A stretch of DNA of 64,000 nucleotides from positions 186,001-250,000 of the forward strand of contig NZ_AOHO01000058.1 of assembly GCF_000342005.1 (NCBI RefSeq). The letters are read 5' to 3'. The stretch's first letter is position 1, and every line of letters begins with the position of its first letter. This stretch comes from Amycolatopsis decaplanina DSM 44594. GTDB taxonomy: Bacteria > Actinomycetota > Actinomycetes > Mycobacteriales > Pseudonocardiaceae. Shown piece by piece: positions 41,165 to 51,436 of this stretch. The notes under the pieces are model-generated. The model was not told where the DNA came from and searched no databases. It saw only the letters and a list, made by a program, of their open reading frames with translations. Both the position numbers and the translations under genes were made by a program.

Positions 41165-42568
41165 TCAGTCCAAGTCGTCGTGGCGCATCAGCTGGCGGCC
41201 CGCCTCGGTGATCGACCCCGACAGCGACGGGTACACCGAAAATGTCAGTGCCAGGTGTTCCACTGTGAGCTGGTTCTGGACGGCGAGCGCGATGGGAAGG
41301 ATGAGTTCGCTCGCCGTCGGCGCCACGACCACCCCACCGACGACCACGCCGGTGGCGGGGCGGCAGAACAGCTTCACGAAACCGCGTCGCAGGCCTTCCA
41401 TCTTCGCGCGGGCGTTCGTCGCGAGCGGGAGCATGATGGTGCGGGCGGGCACCTCACCCGAGTCGATCGCCTGCTGGCTGATGCCGACGGTCGCGATCTC
41501 GGGGTGGGTGAACACGTTGGCGGCGACGGTCTTGAGCTTGATCGGCGCGACACCCTCGCCGAGCGCGTGCCACATCGCGATGCGGCCCTGCATGCTGGCC
41601 ACGGAAGCGAGCATGAGCACCCCGGTGCAGTCGCCGGCGGCGTAGATCCCGGGCGCGCTGGTGCGGGAAACACGGTCGACGCCGATGAAGCCGCCGGGGC
41701 CGGGCTCGATGCCGACCTTCTCCAGGCCGATGTCGGCGGTGTTGGGCACCGAACCGACGGTCATCAGCGCGTGGCTGGCTTCGATCACGCGGCCGTCGGC
41801 GAGGTGGATCTCGACGCCCTTTTCGGTACGCACGACCTTGTCGGCGCGGGCCTGTTTGACGACCGTGGTGCCGCGCTGGGAGAAGACCTCCTCGAGCACG
41901 GCTGCGGCGTCGGCGTCCTCGTGCGGGAGCACGCGGTCGCGGCTGGACACGACGGTGACCTTGACGCCCATCTCGGTGTAGGCCGAGGCGAACTCGGCGC
42001 CGGTGACACCAGAACCGATGACGGCCAGGTGCTCGGGCAGTTCGCGCAGATCGTAGAGCTGGCGCCAGTCGAGGATGCGCTCGCCGTCCGGCACGGCGCC
42101 GGGCAGCACCCGCGGGGTGGCGCCGGTCGAGATGAGGACGACGTCGGCGTCGAGCACCTCGGTCGAACCATCGGGGGCGGTGACGGCGACCTTGTGCGTG
42201 GCGAGCCCGGCCTCTTCGTCGTCGAAGCGGGCCTGGCCGATGACGACGCGGACGCCCTCACGCTGGACACGGGCGCGGATGTCGGCGGACTGCGCGAGCG
42301 CGAGGCCCTTCACCCGGCCGTGGACGGTCGGCAGGTCGACGCTGGTGTCGGCCATGTCGGTGTTGATGCCGAGTTCGCGGAGGTCGTGCATGTTCGCGAG
42401 CGCGCCGGAAGAGGCGATGAACGTCTTCGACGGGACACAGTCGTAGAGCACGCACGCGCCGCCGAGACCGTCACGTTCGACGATGGTGACGTCGGCTCCG
42501 TGCTGGGCCGCGACCAGTGCCGCTTCGTAACCGGCGGGGCCTCCGCCCATGATCACGATCTTGGTCAC
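41165..42568 (-). CDS. lpdA: NAD(P)H-quinone dehydrogenase, LpdA type
   Basis: A 467-residue pyridine nucleotide-disulfide oxidoreductase. FAD motif IVIMGGGPAGYEAALVAAQH at the start, redox pair CVLYDCVPSKT, NAD(P)-binding VIGSGVTGAEFASAYTEMG and the C-terminal dimer domain. The final part lacks the His-Glu couple of true lipoamide dehydrogenases, matching M. tuberculosis LpdA (Rv3303c), which reduces quinones. The position next to glpD on the backbone fits the mycobacterial order. ATG 42568 is preceded by a purine-rich GAGGAGACC. Confidence 0.9.
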   Translation of the reverse strand: MTKIVIMGGGPAGYEAALVAAQHGADVTIVERDGLGGACVLYDCVPSKTFIASSGALANMHDLRELGINTDMADTSVDLPTVHGRVKGLALAQSADIRARVQREGVRVVIGQARFDDEEAGLATHKVAVTAPDGSTEVLDADVVLISTGATPRVLPGAVPDGERILDWRQLYDLRELPEHLAVIGSGVTGAEFASAYTEMGVKVTVVSSRDRVLPHEDADAAAVLEEVFSQRGTTVVKQARADKVVRTEKGVEIHLADGRVIEASHALMTVGSVPNTADIGLEKVGIEPGPGGFIGVDRVSRTSAPGIYAAGDCTGVLMLASVASMQGRIAMWHALGEGVAPIKLKTVAANVFTHPEIATVGISQQAIDSGEVPARTIMLPLATNARAKMEGLRRGFVKLFCRPATGVVVGGVVVAPTASELILPIALAVQNQLTVEHLALTFSVYPSLSGSITEAGRQLMRHDDLD

Positions 42569-42695
42569 TGGTCTCCTCCTCGCTGTGGTGTCTGTGACTG
42601 CGTTTACCGTACGCGGGCGACCGCTGGGCGGATTGAGTGGCCGGACACGGCATGTACGTCCAGCCGGGTGACCGACGGGTCGCTAGGCTGTCGCC

Positions 42696-43148
42696 GTGCC
42701 GTTGTATGCCGCGTATGGATCCAATATGGAGCCCGCCCAGATGCTGGAGCGCGCTCCGCACTCGCCCATGGCCGGCACCGGCTGGCTGGAGGGCTGGAGG
42801 CTGACCTTCGGCGGCGAGGACCTCGGCTGGGAAGGTGCGCTGGCGACCATCGTCGAAGACCCGGGCTCCCGGGTCTTCGTGGTGCTGTACGACGTCACTT
42901 CGCTGGACGAGCCCGGACTCGACCGCTGGGAAGGCGGCGAGCTGGGCATCCACTCCAAGATCCGGCTCCGCGTGCAGACGATGGACGGCTCCGTCCTGGC
43001 GTGGCTGTACGTCCTGGACGCCTATGAGGGTGGTCTCCCGTCGGCGCGCTATCTCGGCGTGCTGGCCGACGCGGCCGAGGCCGCCGGGGCGCCCGCGGAC
43101 TACGTCGACGCGCTCCGCACCCGCCCCTGCCAGGGGATCAGCGGCTGA
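42696..43148 (+). CDS. Gamma-glutamylcyclotransferase family protein
   Basis: A 150-residue GGCT/AIG2-like protein. The substrate loop YAAYGSNM is at residues 4-11 and the candidate general-acid Glu is in LDRWEGGELG. It would convert gamma-glutamyl compounds to 5-oxoproline plus amino acid, though many small family members have no proven substrate. GTG 42696 lies exactly six bases after TAGGCT, so it is probably leaderless. It sits between lpdA and the amidohydrolase, as the corresponding gene does in mycobacteria. Confidence 0.87.
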   Translation: MPLYAAYGSNMEPAQMLERAPHSPMAGTGWLEGWRLTFGGEDLGWEGALATIVEDPGSRVFVVLYDVTSLDEPGLDRWEGGELGIHSKIRLRVQTMDGSVLAWLYVLDAYEGGLPSARYLGVLADAAEAAGAPADYVDALRTRPCQGISG

Positions 43149-43206
43149 TCACGCGAGTTCCGCCTTCGATCACGCGAGTCCCGGCGCCGATCACGCGAGT
43201 CGCGCC
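43146..43206 (+). repeat. Short tandem repeat array, left of DUF559 gene
   Basis: Three copies of a roughly 20-bp unit with core GATCACGCGAGT followed by TCCG, CCCG or CGCG. The last overlaps the 3' end of the DUF559 gene. The inverted counterpart is at 44218-44274. Confidence 0.8.
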
Positions 43207-44090
43207 GTGCGACGCTCGAACGCTCCGCGCAACTCCGCCAGCAACCGTCCCGGATCCCGCAGGTCAGCCGCCGTCGCGCGGATCGTGATCCACCCGCGCG
43301 CCGCCATTCGGGCATCCCGCTCCGCGTCGTAGCCCTGTCTGCCCTCATGCGCGGCGTAGCCGTCGTACTCCAGGGCGATACGCAGCTCAGGCCACGCGAG
43401 GTCGAGGACGTAAAGCCTCCGCCCATCGATGGTGCCGATCTCGTACTGGGCGACCGGTACCGGCAGCCCGGCCTCCACGACGATCAAGCGAAGGATGCTC
43501 TCCGACGGAGATTCCGCCTCGCCCGTAGCGAGCGCGAGCAGAATCTGCGCCCTGTGGATACCTCGTCGGTCGCGGCGGTCGAGGAGGCGATCCCGCACGT
43601 TGGTGTGCAGGACTCCCCGGTGGTTCGGCGCGAGGTTGTGCAGCGCCTCTTCGAGCGCGGCGAACGCTGTTCGCTTGTCACCGTCGCAGAGGTGGTCGGC
43701 CAGCGCACGATCCAGCGAGAACACCGGAAGCCCGTCTAGTTCGAGGACATCGGACGGGTGAAATTCCGCCCTGTGCACCACGAGTCCCGACCTCGATTCG
43801 ACCCGTCTCGAGTAGGGAACCGTCAGGTGGACCGTCGTGCCGTCCACGGCCGAAATCCCATGCAGGGCAAGAGATGTGGCGCCGGAAAGCACCGCGGGGC
43901 CGCCGACCGCGAGCAGTGCCGCCTGTGCCAGAGTCGGCAACTTGAGCAAATCCGCCGCACGGACGACCACGCCTCGCCACGGCTGCGCCAGCACACCACA
44001 TGCCAGCCCTTCGAGGACGGCTCGCCGCCCCAAGATCCTGTCGGCCTCACTACGCGAGACCACCCCATGACGTCCTCCCCAGTTGATCAC
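43191..44090 (-). CDS. DUF559 / AbiEi-like protein with nuclease-type C-terminal domain
   Basis: A 299-residue protein. The N-terminal half has an HTH-like start (VVSRSEADRILGRRAVLEGL) and the LSGATSLALHGI block seen in AbiEi antitoxin-like and DUF559 proteins. The C-terminal 100 residues match the Vsr/PD-(D/E)XK-like DUF559 fold: SESILRLIVVEAGLPVP, LYVLDLAWPELRIALEYDG and RDARMAARGWITIR, with candidate Glu, Asp, Glu-x-Asp metal ligands. Biological role unknown; no toxin partner lies adjacent. It is bounded by two inverted short repeat arrays. Confidence 0.82.
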   Translation of the reverse strand: MINWGGRHGVVSRSEADRILGRRAVLEGLACGVLAQPWRGVVVRAADLLKLPTLAQAALLAVGGPAVLSGATSLALHGISAVDGTTVHLTVPYSRRVESRSGLVVHRAEFHPSDVLELDGLPVFSLDRALADHLCDGDKRTAFAALEEALHNLAPNHRGVLHTNVRDRLLDRRDRRGIHRAQILLALATGEAESPSESILRLIVVEAGLPVPVAQYEIGTIDGRRLYVLDLAWPELRIALEYDGYAAHEGRQGYDAERDARMAARGWITIRATAADLRDPGRLLAELRGAFERRTARLA

Positions 44091-44217
44091 GTCTTCGAGA
44101 ATCGAAGATCAGATCGGCCTTGGGAAGACCCGTTTTCCTGAGCTGTGGATAACTCGCCCAGCCTGTGGATAACCCTGTTCGCGGACGCTCGGACCCGTTA
44201 GGGCGAACATCCGCGCA

Positions 44218-44274
44218 CAGGGACGGAACTTGCGTGATTGAAGACGGAACTCGCGTGATCGGAGGCGGAACTCA
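44218..44274 (-). repeat. Short tandem repeat array, right of DUF559 gene (inverted)
   Basis: Three units GGACGGAACTTGCGTGATT, AGACGGAACTCGCGTGATC and GAGGCGGAACTC, the reverse complement of the left array unit. The end overlaps the stop of the amidohydrolase gene. Confidence 0.8.
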
Positions 44275-45570
44275 GGCCAGGGTGGCCAAGGCCGTGTGGA
44301 CCAGCGTGCGGACACCGCACAGGAGCGAACGCTCGTCGAGGGTGAAGGTCGGCCGGTGGATGTCGGCCATCGGGCCTTCGCCGGACCACACGCCGAGGCG
44401 CGCGAAAGCGCCCTGGACGTGCTCCAGGTACCACCCGAAGTCCTCACCACCGGACGACTGCTCGGTTCCGGCCACGGCGGCCTCGCCCAGCGCGGCCTCC
44501 ACCCCGGCCCGCATCAGCGCGTGGGACTCCGGATCGGAGACGACCGGCGGCACGCCGCGGCGGTAGTCGAGGGAGAACCCGACACCGGTCGGCGCGAGCA
44601 GCGACTCCACCGAAGACGCGACGAGCGGCTCCAGCATCGTCCAGACCTCGTGGTCCGCGGTGCGGAGCGTGCCGCGCAGCACCCCGTCCTGCGGGACGGC
44701 GTTGGCGGCCTGCCCGGCGTGCACCGCGCCCCAGACCAGCACGGTCCCGGATCGCGGGTCGACACGGCGCGAGAGCACCGCGGGCAGCGACGTGATCACG
44801 GTGCCGAGCGCGTGCACCAGGTCCGCGGTCAGATGCGGCCGCGAGGTGTGCCCGCCCGGCGAGGTGAGCCGCAGCTCGATGAGGTCGGCGGCCGACGTCA
44901 GCGCGCCTTCGCGCAGGCCGACCTTGCCGACCTCTAGCCGCGGGTCGCAGTGCAGCCCGTAGATCCGCTCGACGCCTTCCATCGCGCCGGCGGCGATCAT
45001 GTCCAGCGCACCGCCTGGCATGACCTCCTCGGCGGGCTGGAAGATCAGCCGTACGCGGCCCGGCAGCTCCGGCGCGCCCGCCAGCGCCCGCGCCGCGCCC
45101 AGGAGGATCGCGGTGTGCGCGTCGTGACCGCACATGTGCGCGGCGCCGTCGGTCTTGGAGGCGTACGGGAGCCCGGTGGCCTCGGTCAGCGGCAGGGCGT
45201 CCATGTCGGCGCGCAGCGCGACACAGCGGTCGCCGCTGCCGATGTCGCAGACCACGCCGGTGCCCGTGGGGAGCACCCATGGCTTGAGCCCGACCGAGCG
45301 GAGCAGGGACATGACCATTTCGGTCGTGGCGAACTCGTGGCGGGAGAGCTCCGGGTGCGCGTGGATGTGACGACGCCACGCGACGACGTCGGTGGAGTTC
45401 GCGCGGAGCCAGTCGTCGAGCCAGAAGGGGCCGCGCCCGGCACCCAGATCATGCACAGGTGCCATGCTGACGCCGACCTCGGAGATCAGCGCGGTGGACG
45501 CCTCCATAGGGGCAACGACGCGACCCTCGGGGTCGCCTGGAATGTCCGGACGTGAATCGAGCACCGTCAC
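44272..45570 (-). CDS. M20 family amidohydrolase
   Basis: A 432-residue metallopeptidase-type hydrolase (M20D, IAA-amino acid hydrolase/AmiA-AmiB like). Metal ligands and catalytic residues: RADMDALPL, AHMCGHDAHTAI, FQPAEE, YGLHCDP and a late His in ADIHRPTFT. It hydrolyses N-acyl amino acids or similar amides. GTG 45570 has a strong ribosome binding site (GGAGGAGGTGC); the first 35 residues are not part of the family fold, so a shorter start (MAPVHDLGA) is possible. In mycobacteria amiA1/amiB1 occupy this backbone position. Confidence 0.9.
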   Translation of the reverse strand: MTVLDSRPDIPGDPEGRVVAPMEASTALISEVGVSMAPVHDLGAGRGPFWLDDWLRANSTDVVAWRRHIHAHPELSRHEFATTEMVMSLLRSVGLKPWVLPTGTGVVCDIGSGDRCVALRADMDALPLTEATGLPYASKTDGAAHMCGHDAHTAILLGAARALAGAPELPGRVRLIFQPAEEVMPGGALDMIAAGAMEGVERIYGLHCDPRLEVGKVGLREGALTSAADLIELRLTSPGGHTSRPHLTADLVHALGTVITSLPAVLSRRVDPRSGTVLVWGAVHAGQAANAVPQDGVLRGTLRTADHEVWTMLEPLVASSVESLLAPTGVGFSLDYRRGVPPVVSDPESHALMRAGVEAALGEAAVAGTEQSSGGEDFGWYLEHVQGAFARLGVWSGEGPMADIHRPTFTLDERSLLCGVRTLVHTALATLA

Positions 45571-45808
45571 GCCGCACCTCCTCCCGCTACCCAGTCACCT
45601 TCGTCTACCACCGTACGAGTGGTCGCTGAAAGCACGCTGGGTGCCGTTCGATCTGTGATACGCATTTGCGATAGATCGTGCACCATGCAGATGACAAGCC
45701 GCTCGCCGAGTGATCGAGCCCTAGACGGCCGGTAGCGGATCTGCGATGAACGGCTGTGAGAGTTCTGCCCGGGCTAAGCGGAGAGTCCTTCTACTTACCG
45801 GTAGCGGT

Positions 45809-46108
45809 TCAGGACTTCTTCTTCTTGGCACGGGAGCGACGGCCGAGGATCACCAGGCCCAGCAGGATGGCCGCGGCGATGCCCGCGATGACCTTGTTCT
45901 TGGTCTCCTGGCTGTTGGCCTTGTCGGTCTCGGCGGGGTCGAGCACCGGCCCCGGGGGCGCCTGCGACGGCACCTCGTTGACCGCCGCTGCCTGCGCGAT
46001 CACCGGCGCGGACGCCTGGATCTCAACGGCCTGCGCGGCGGGCGCGCAGACGACCAGCCCGGCGGCGACCAGCCCGGCCAGCTGCCCGAGACGAGACCTT
46101 TTCGGCAT
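45809..46108 (-). CDS. Small membrane-anchored secreted protein
   Basis: A 99-residue protein: signal peptide (MPKRSRLGQLAGLVAAGLVV, cleavage near AQAVE), a 35-residue Ala/Pro-rich extracellular stretch, then a C-terminal membrane helix (VIAGIAAAILLGLVIL) and a basic GRRSRAKKKKS tail. There is no LPXTG-type motif. Function unknown. Start supported by AAGGGAG. The 238 bp upstream to the amidohydrolase start hold nothing I can identify. Confidence 0.75.
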   Translation of the reverse strand: MPKRSRLGQLAGLVAAGLVVCAPAAQAVEIQASAPVIAQAAAVNEVPSQAPPGPVLDPAETDKANSQETKNKVIAGIAAAILLGLVILGRRSRAKKKKS

Positions 46109-46165
46109 GACTCCCTTTCGTCGGCGTAGCGCGGATCCGATTCTGCACTCTGCCGGGTTCCCGCG

Positions 46166-47164
46166 TCAGCCGCCACGCGGAGGACCGGAGAACGCCTCCA
46201 GAATCCGCTGCGCGGCCAGCGTCGGGGTCAGCTCACCGTCCCGGACCGCCCGTTCGACGTCCGGAACGACCGCTCGCACATCCGGATGCGCGGCGAGCCG
46301 CCCGAGCAGCTGTTCGCGGACCATCGACCAGGTCCACTCCACCTGCTGCCGCCGTCGCCGCCCGTCCAGTTCGCCCGAGGCGGTCAAAACGTCACGGTGA
46401 CGGCCGATTTCGGCCCACACCTCGTCGAGTCCGACGTCGGTGAGCGCGCTGCAGGTCAGCACCGGAGGCGTCCACACCGCGTCACGTCCGTAGATCATCC
46501 GCAACGCGCCGGAGAGCTCGCGGGCCGCGCGTTTCGCGTCGCGTTCGTGGTCGCCGTCGGCCTTGTTGACCGCGATGACGTCCGCCAGTTCGAGGACGCC
46601 CTTCTTGATTCCCTGCAGCTGGTCGCCGGTGCGGGCCAGGGTCAGGAACAGGAAGCAGTCGACCATGTTCGCCACGGTCACCTCGGACTGCCCGACCCCG
46701 ACGGTCTCGACCAGCACGATGTCGTACCCGGCGGCTTCCATCAGCACGATCGTTTCGCGGGTCGCCCGCGCGACACCGCCGAGCGTGCCCGAAGTCGGCG
46801 AAGGGCGGATGAACGCCTTCGGATCCACCGCGAGCCGTGCCATCCGGGTCTTGTCGCCCAGGATCGAGCCGCCGGTCCGCGTCGACGACGGGTCGACGGC
46901 CAGCACGGCGACCTTGTGCCCGGCCTCGGTCAGATCCGTGCCGAGCTGGTCGATGAAGGTCGACTTGCCGACACCGGGGACGCCGGTGATGCCGACCCGT
47001 TGCGCGCCACCCGCGTGCGGGAGCAGCTCGACGAGCAGCTCCTGCGCCTGCGCCCGGTGGTCGTCGCGGTTCGATTCGACGAGCGTGATCGCCCGCGACA
47101 GCACGCCCCGGTCACCCGCGAGGACGCCCTTGGCCAGCTCCCCGACGTCGATCTTGCGCGGCAA
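46166..47164 (-). CDS. meaB: Methylmalonyl-CoA mutase-associated GTPase MeaB
   Basis: A 332-residue G3E-family GTPase. Walker A GVPGVGKSTFIDQLG at about 61-75, the Asp segment LAVDPSSTRTGGSILGDKTR, VETVGVGQSE and the base-specificity motif VNKADGD. MeaB protects and reloads adenosylcobalamin in methylmalonyl-CoA mutase. The start is a TTG at 47164, inferred because the family begins with PRKIDVGELA-like sequence and only three bases separate it from the mutB stop. Confidence 0.9.
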   Translation of the reverse strand: MPRKIDVGELAKGVLAGDRGVLSRAITLVESNRDDHRAQAQELLVELLPHAGGAQRVGITGVPGVGKSTFIDQLGTDLTEAGHKVAVLAVDPSSTRTGGSILGDKTRMARLAVDPKAFIRPSPTSGTLGGVARATRETIVLMEAAGYDIVLVETVGVGQSEVTVANMVDCFLFLTLARTGDQLQGIKKGVLELADVIAVNKADGDHERDAKRAARELSGALRMIYGRDAVWTPPVLTCSALTDVGLDEVWAEIGRHRDVLTASGELDGRRRRQQVEWTWSMVREQLLGRLAAHPDVRAVVPDVERAVRDGELTPTLAAQRILEAFSGPPRGG

Positions 47165-47167
47165 CGC

Positions 47168-49344
<2,177 letters not shown>

Positions 49345-49348
<4 letters not shown>

Positions 49349-51225
49349 TGCACTCCGAGCTCGTTCAACGTGCCGGTCAGGATTTCCAGGGCGTCACAGC
49401 CCGTGTAGAGGTAGCCCGTGACGTCCGGGTGGTCGCCGGGTTTTCCGGCGAGAAGCACAGACGTGGCGCCCGCTTCCTTCAGCGCCTTCGCGACGCTGTC
49501 GGCTTCCTCCGCGTAGGAAGCGTTGCTTCCGCAGAGACAGGCGATCTTCGTTCCACTGGCCAAGAATTCCGCGACGACGGCTGGGATGTCCTCGGGAGCG
49601 CCGGGGTTCACGGCCTCGATCCCGCCCGCTTGGAACAGGTTCGCCGCGAAACTCGCCCGCGCGGTGTGCGCCGCGACCGGGCCGAGCGTGGCGAGGAAGA
49701 CGCGAGGACGGCTGGGGTGCGCGTCCGCCCGGTCCCGCAGGGCCTCGAAGGCCTCGGCGTACCGGTACCGGGGAAGGCCGCCGCCCGGCAGATCTTCGAC
49801 GGGGTCGCGGACGACCGCTTTTTCCGTCAGGTTGGGGAATTCGCTCACGCCGGTGATCGGATCGCGACGGGTCCCGATCCGCTTCGACCGCTTCTCCCAG
49901 GTCTCGGCGAGCCGTCCGGCGAGCGCGCCGGAGGTCAGTTCGGCCTCGATCCCGCCCGCCGCCTCGATGGCGGTGAATTCGCGCCATGCTGCCTTGGCCA
50001 GGTCTTCGGTGAGGTTCTCGACGTACCAGGAGCCGCCTGCCGGGTCGATGACACCGGCCAGTTTGGACTCCTCCAGCAGGACGGCGTGCGTATTGCGCGC
50101 GATCCGCGCGGAGAACGCGTCCGGCTGGCCGATCGCGGCGTCGAACGGGAGCACGGTGATCGCGTCCGCGCCACCGACCCCGGCACCGAAGCAGGCGAGC
50201 GTGGTCCGCAGCATGTTCACCCACGGGTCGCGCTGGGTCAGCATCGCGGGCGAGGTGACCGCGTGCTGCCGCATGCCCGCGCCTTTGCCACCGGAGACCT
50301 CGGTGACGCGGGCCCACAGGCGCCGCGCGGCACGGAACTTGGCGATCGTGAGGAACTGGTCGGCCGTGGCGGCGAGCCGGAATTCGAGCTGGTTCGCGGC
50401 GGTGTCGACGTCCAGCCCCGCTTCGGTGAGCGCCCGCAGGTACGCGACGCCCGCGGCGATGGTCGCGCCGAGTTCCTGCGCGTCCGAGCCGCCCGCCTCG
50501 TGGAACGGCAGGCCGTCGGCGACGATCGTCCGCACCTTCGGATGACTGGCGGCGACGCGCGCCGCCAATTCCGCGGCGGGGGCGAGCGGATGCGCCGAGC
50601 CGGTGCGCGCGGTCAACCCGATCGGGTCGGCGCCGAGGGTCGCGGTGACCGCGCTCGCCGGGATCTCGCGTTCGGCGAAGAGGGCGAGCAACTCGTTCGC
50701 GGCGGCCTCGTACTCCTCACCCGCGTCGAGGATGACGGGCGCGAGGTCGACGTAGACCTCGTTCAGCGCGTCGGCCAGATCGGCGACGGGGACCCCGGTC
50801 GCGCCTGCGCGCAGCCAGATCGAGCTGACGCCGCCTTCGAGGTCGGCGAGGATCGCGGCGTTCGTGGCCTTGGCGTCACGGCGCGCGTACCGGGCACGGA
50901 TGTCCCAGCCGGTCGTCACCGCGCCCTCGGGCCGGGCGCTTCTCACGAACGGCGGAAGACCGGGGAACCCTGTGCCACCGACCGTGTCATCGGCGGTGTA
51001 GAGCGGCTGGATCTCCAGGCCGTCATACGTCCGGGTGACCAGCTTGCTCTCGGGCGGGCCGTCGAACGACTCGTCGATGGCGCCGCTCTTGCGCAGCACA
51101 CCGGCGACGAGTTCCCGCCACTGGTCGCGGCTCGCTTCCGGGAACTCCGCCGCGAGCTTCAACTCCTCGGGCGCGTCGGGCTCGCCAGGGGTCGGCACTG
51201 ACTCCGTCTCGGCCACTTCCGTCAT
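49345..51225 (-). CDS. mutA: Methylmalonyl-CoA mutase small subunit
   Basis: A 626-residue partner of MutB. It keeps the barrel and Rossmann-like folds but lacks the cobalamin motif D-x-H-x-x-G (its C-terminus reads CLCGSNASYAEEADSVAKAL), as expected of the non-catalytic chain. AGVIDPAGGSWYVENLTEDL corresponds to the TRVIDPWGGS region of MutB. ATG 51225 lies eight bases after TAGCAT with no ribosome binding site; ATG 51231 is the alternative. It is divergent from the protein kinase gene. Confidence 0.92.
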
Positions 51226-51283
51226 AACCATCGATGCTAACGGCCCTCAAGTGGCATCACCTGTGACGCTAGTCGCGCCCAGC

Positions 51284-51329
51284 CTCGTGAGTGGTGAGGA
51301 CGGTTCTAACCGTCCTCACCACTCACGAG
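51284..51329. repeat. 46-bp palindrome, family A, copy 5, with compensatory change
   Basis: Same family as the copies at 9750, 23682 and 40568, but both arms differ together: GGTGAGGACGG on the left and CCGTCCTCACC on the right, where other copies have GGTAAGG/CCTTACC. It lies between divergent genes, so it is not a simple terminator. Confidence 0.9.
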
Positions 51330-51436
51330 CCCCGACGCCGAGCCGCTGCGCCGACGGCGTGTTCCGGGTACACCCGTTCACTCCGACAGGGCACGGCGCA
51401 TAGGTCCGTCACGCGGGCATACGACACAATTGGGCC

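Noticed and set aside
41165..42568. Missing His-Glu pair in the lipoamide dehydrogenase-like protein as inactivation
   Set aside because: This is the normal state of LpdA-type quinone reductases.
43146..44274. Repeat arrays as a CRISPR locus
   Set aside because: Units are adjacent without unique spacers and no cas genes are present.
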